Source: Microbacteriaceae bacterium
GTDB taxonomy: Bacteria; Actinomycetota; Actinomycetes; Actinomycetales; Microbacteriaceae
DNA: 17,734 nt
Reading direction: 5' to 3'
Assembly: GCA_012719255.1 (NCBI GenBank)
Contig: JAAYAS010000109.1
Span: 1 to 17,734 of the forward strand
In this document: positions 15,660-17,734 of the stretch, piece by piece
How the letters are laid out: the number at the start of each line of letters is the position of its first letter
Position numbering within the stretch: the first letter of the stretch is position 1
Translations under genes and position numbers: made by a program
Notes under the pieces: model-generated
What the model was told of the DNA's origin: nothing
What the model saw: the letters and a program-made list of their open reading frames with translations, nothing else
The model's database searches: none

Positions 15660-17159
15660 TCACGCGACGCGCGCGCGGTCGAACATCCGGTAGTGGAGGG
15701 CCTCGGCGACGTGGCTCTCGCGCAGTGCGCGCTGCCCCGAGAGGGCGGCGATGGTGTCGGAGACGCGGAGCACCTTCCCGTAGGCGCGAGCGCTCAGCGC
15801 GAAGCGCTCGACGGCGCGATCGAGGATCGCCATGGCGCGCGGATCGACGCGTCGCTCGATCGACTCGAGGTCACGCGGGCCCTCTCGCTCGAGGAGCTCG
15901 CGCGCGGCGACGACGCGGGCTCGTACCTTCTCCGAGCTCTCGCCCGGCTCCACGCGCCGCAGATCGCGCGGCTCGATGCGCTCCACGGGGACCTGCATGT
16001 CGAAGCGGTCGAGGAGCGGCCCGGAGACGCGCGCGCGATAGCGCTCGGCCTTGACGGGGCAGGCGCCGCACTCGCGCTTGCGATCGCCCTCCCAGCCGCA
16101 CGGGCAGGGGTTCATCGCCGCGACGACGAGCGGCGCGGCGGGCATCGTCACGCGATGGCCCACGCGCGCGACCGAGACGACGCCGTCCTCCATCGTCTGC
16201 CGGAGCGATTCGAGCGCGTCGCGGCGGAACTCGGGGAGCTCGTCGAGGAAGAGCACGCCGCCGTGCGCGAGGGTGACCTCTCCCGGCCGCACCGGATCCC
16301 CTCCCCCGACGAGCGCGCTCGCGCTCGCGCTCGAATGGGGCGCGCGGAAGGGGCGCGAGAGCAGCTCGAGGCGAGGCGGCATCTCGAGGCCGGCGGCGCT
16401 CCGCACGGTCGCGATCTCGAGCGCCTCGGCGGGCGTCGGCCTCGGCAGGATCGTGGGGAGCCGCCGCGCGAGCATGGTCTTGCCCGCGCCGGGCGAGCCG
16501 ACGAAGAGCAGGTTGTGCTTGCCCGCGGCGGCGATCTCGAGCGCACGCCGCGCCGTCTCCTGTCCACGCACGTCGGCGAGGTCCACGCCCTCGGCGCTCG
16601 CCTCGCACTTCGCCTCGCTCACCCGCTCGATCGCGCGCGGGAGCGAGGCCTCGCCGCGGAGGTAGGCGACGGCGTCGCGGAGGTGCGCCGCCACGTAGAC
16701 CTCGACCCCGTCCGCGAGCGCCGCCTCCGTCACGCTCGCCTCGGGCACGATCGCGCGCCGGAGGCCGCGCCGAGCCGCCGCGCGGAGGTGCGGGAGCACG
16801 CCCGGCACGGCGCGGAGCTCGCCGCCGAGCCCGAGCTCGCCGAGCACGAGCAGATCGCTCAGCCGGTCGAAGGGCGCGAGCCCCGAGGCCACCACGATGC
16901 CGAGCGCGATGGCGAGGTCGAAGCTCGAGCCGGTCTTCCGGAGATCGCCGGGCGCGAGGTTGACGACGAGGGGGCGCGCCGGGAGCGCCGCCCCACAGCT
17001 CTCGAGCGCCGCGCGCACGCGCACGCGGCTCTCCTTCACGCCTCGCTCCGGGAGCCCCACCAGCTCGAACGAGGGGAGCCCCTTGCCGAGCAAGACCTCG
17101 ACCGTGACCGGGAAGGCCTCGACGCCGAGGAGGCCACCCGCATGGACTTTCGCACGCAT
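15660..17159 (-). CDS. comM: ComM/YifB-family Mg-chelatase-like AAA+ ATPase
   Basis: This 499-residue protein is the YifB/ComM hexameric helicase, which in naturally competent bacteria promotes branch migration while incoming DNA is integrated. The N-terminal ChlI-like domain (1 to about 170) begins KVHAGGLLGVEAFPVTVEV and includes FELVGLPERGVKESRVRVRAA. The AAA+ core has Walker A GSPGAGKT (221-228) and Walker B GVLFLDELPEF (301-311), with PFRAPHSSAS between them. A four-cysteine cluster (C352, C354, C364, C367) after MNPCPCG is a family feature and may bind metal. The length is normal. It sits between ligA and recA on one strand, a sensible recombination group. Confidence 0.95.
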   Translation of the reverse strand: MRAKVHAGGLLGVEAFPVTVEVLLGKGLPSFELVGLPERGVKESRVRVRAALESCGAALPARPLVVNLAPGDLRKTGSSFDLAIALGIVVASGLAPFDRLSDLLVLGELGLGGELRAVPGVLPHLRAAARRGLRRAIVPEASVTEAALADGVEVYVAAHLRDAVAYLRGEASLPRAIERVSEAKCEASAEGVDLADVRGQETARRALEIAAAGKHNLLFVGSPGAGKTMLARRLPTILPRPTPAEALEIATVRSAAGLEMPPRLELLSRPFRAPHSSASASALVGGGDPVRPGEVTLAHGGVLFLDELPEFRRDALESLRQTMEDGVVSVARVGHRVTMPAAPLVVAAMNPCPCGWEGDRKRECGACPVKAERYRARVSGPLLDRFDMQVPVERIEPRDLRRVEPGESSEKVRARVVAARELLEREGPRDLESIERRVDPRAMAILDRAVERFALSARAYGKVLRVSDTIAALSGQRALRESHVAEALHYRMFDRARVA

Positions 17160-17257
17160 GCCCGCCCGGAGTGCAGCGCGCGTTCCAGCGCATCACGCCG
17201 CGCGCGACCGGGCGAACGATTCGCCGGGTGGCGGAAGTGGCGGGCGGCGGCGGCGGC

Positions 17258-17734
17258 TCAGCCCTCGCCGAGCATGGCGAGCATCGCCGCCTCGTCGATG
17301 ACGGCGACGCCGAGCGCCTTGGCCTTGTCGAGCTTGCTGCCCGCCTCTTCGCCGGCGACGACGTAATCCGTCTTCTTCGAGACCGAGCCCGCCACCTTGG
17401 CGCCGGCTTCCTCGAGCATGCGCTTGGCGTCGTTGCGCTTGAGCGTGGGGAGCGTGCCCGTGAGCACGAAGGTCTTGCCGGCCACGCCCTCGACCTCGCG
17501 CTTCACCTTCTTCTCGGCGGTGAGCTTCACGCCCGCGGCCGCGAGCTTCTCGAAGACCGCGCGCATGGTGCTCGCGTCGAGCTCCTGGAAGATCACGTCG
17601 GCCGTCTTCTTCGCGAGGCCCTCGATGGCGCCGCGCTCGCCGCTCTTCTGGGGGACGACGCGCTGCACGGCCTCGGCATCACCCTGCACGTAACGCCCGG
17701 CGAATTCGAGCAGCGCGTCGGCGCTCCCGAACTC
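17258..17734 (-). CDS. ligA: NAD-dependent DNA ligase LigA, C-terminal end (partial)
   Basis: Only the last 158 residues are in the window; the frame is open to the window edge. The final 75 or so form a clear BRCT domain: AGKTFVLTGTLPTLKRNDAKRMLEEAGAKV, then KKTDYVVAGEEAGSKLDKAKALGV and a terminal AAMLAML. This matches the end of bacterial LigA. Before it, FGSADALLEFAGRYV and GAIEGLAKKTADVIF look like a divergent helix-hairpin-helix section, and MRAVFEKLAAAGVKL fits the usual link to BRCT. The helix-hairpin-helix part is less standard than in most LigA, so another BRCT-bearing protein cannot be excluded. It would be the first gene of the ligA-comM-recA series. The 98-base gap to comM shows nothing recognisable. 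Confidence 0.75.
   Translation of the reverse strand, partial: EFGSADALLEFAGRYVQGDAEAVQRVVPQKSGERGAIEGLAKKTADVIFQELDASTMRAVFEKLAAAGVKLTAEKKVKREVEGVAGKTFVLTGTLPTLKRNDAKRMLEEAGAKVAGSVSKKTDYVVAGEEAGSKLDKAKALGVAVIDEAAMLAMLGEG

Noticed and set aside
13968..17366. A 1,132-residue plus-strand open frame opposite recA, comM and the SDR gene
   Set aside because: It is the antisense shadow of well-recognised genes. Its composition (Arg, Ala, Glu, Leu, His repeats) is what high-GC genes give when read backwards, and no domain is visible.

Overview
The window reads as two different high-GC bacterial genomes joined inside one gene. Bases 1 to about 8,400 look actinobacterial, best matching Microbacteriaceae-like organisms: a bacterial XPB helicase, a stand-alone WXG100 protein, actinobacterial two-component genes, and the C-terminal third of an actinobacterial GroEL. 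Bases from about 8,400 to the end look like a deltaproteobacterium or myxobacterium: a proteobacterial GroES/GroEL N-terminus, tadA, tRNA-Ser genes, small SRP RNA, DUF1697 and VOC proteins, recA, comM and ligA. The switch falls in a stretch of groEL that is nearly identical in all bacteria, so the simplest reading is a metagenome assembly misjoin. Both sides have similar GC content, which hides the join. The taxonomic calls come from recalled family patterns, not from a search.

Left part (1-8,400). The 3' end of an XPB-type helicase is followed by a tight plus-strand cluster: amino-acid-type ABC binding lipoprotein, permease, ATPase, and an LLM-class flavin monooxygenase. A short minus-strand methyltransferase that seems to have lost its middle converges on this cluster. 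Divergent from it is an OmpR-family regulator / histidine kinase pair, then a WXG100 small secreted-type protein, then a perfect 18-bp inverted-repeat terminator facing groEL.

Right part (8,400-17,734). groES-groEL (minus) is divergent from tadA (plus). tadA is followed by a near-consensus promoter, tRNA-Ser(CGA), tRNA-Ser(GGA) and the small SRP RNA, then a DUF1697 protein and a frameshifted VOC-family gene. On the minus strand lie a class I glutamine amidotransferase, tRNA-Arg(ACG) and tRNA-Ser(GCT) with terminators, and an SDR-type reductase/epimerase. These are followed, still on the minus strand, by recA, comM (YifB) and the end of ligA, a DNA recombination and repair group transcribed ligA > comM > recA. 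TadA's classic substrate, tRNA-Arg(ACG), lies 2.7 kb from tadA.

No CRISPR array, insertion sequence, prophage or clear new system was found. The most important message is the chimeric groEL. Secondary oddities are a Walker A Gly-to-Asp change in the ABC ATPase, a methyltransferase missing about 100 residues, a one-base frameshift in the VOC gene, a long disordered insert in the histidine kinase, and an SDR that lacks its usual catalytic tyrosine. No intergenic gap exceeds 300 bases.
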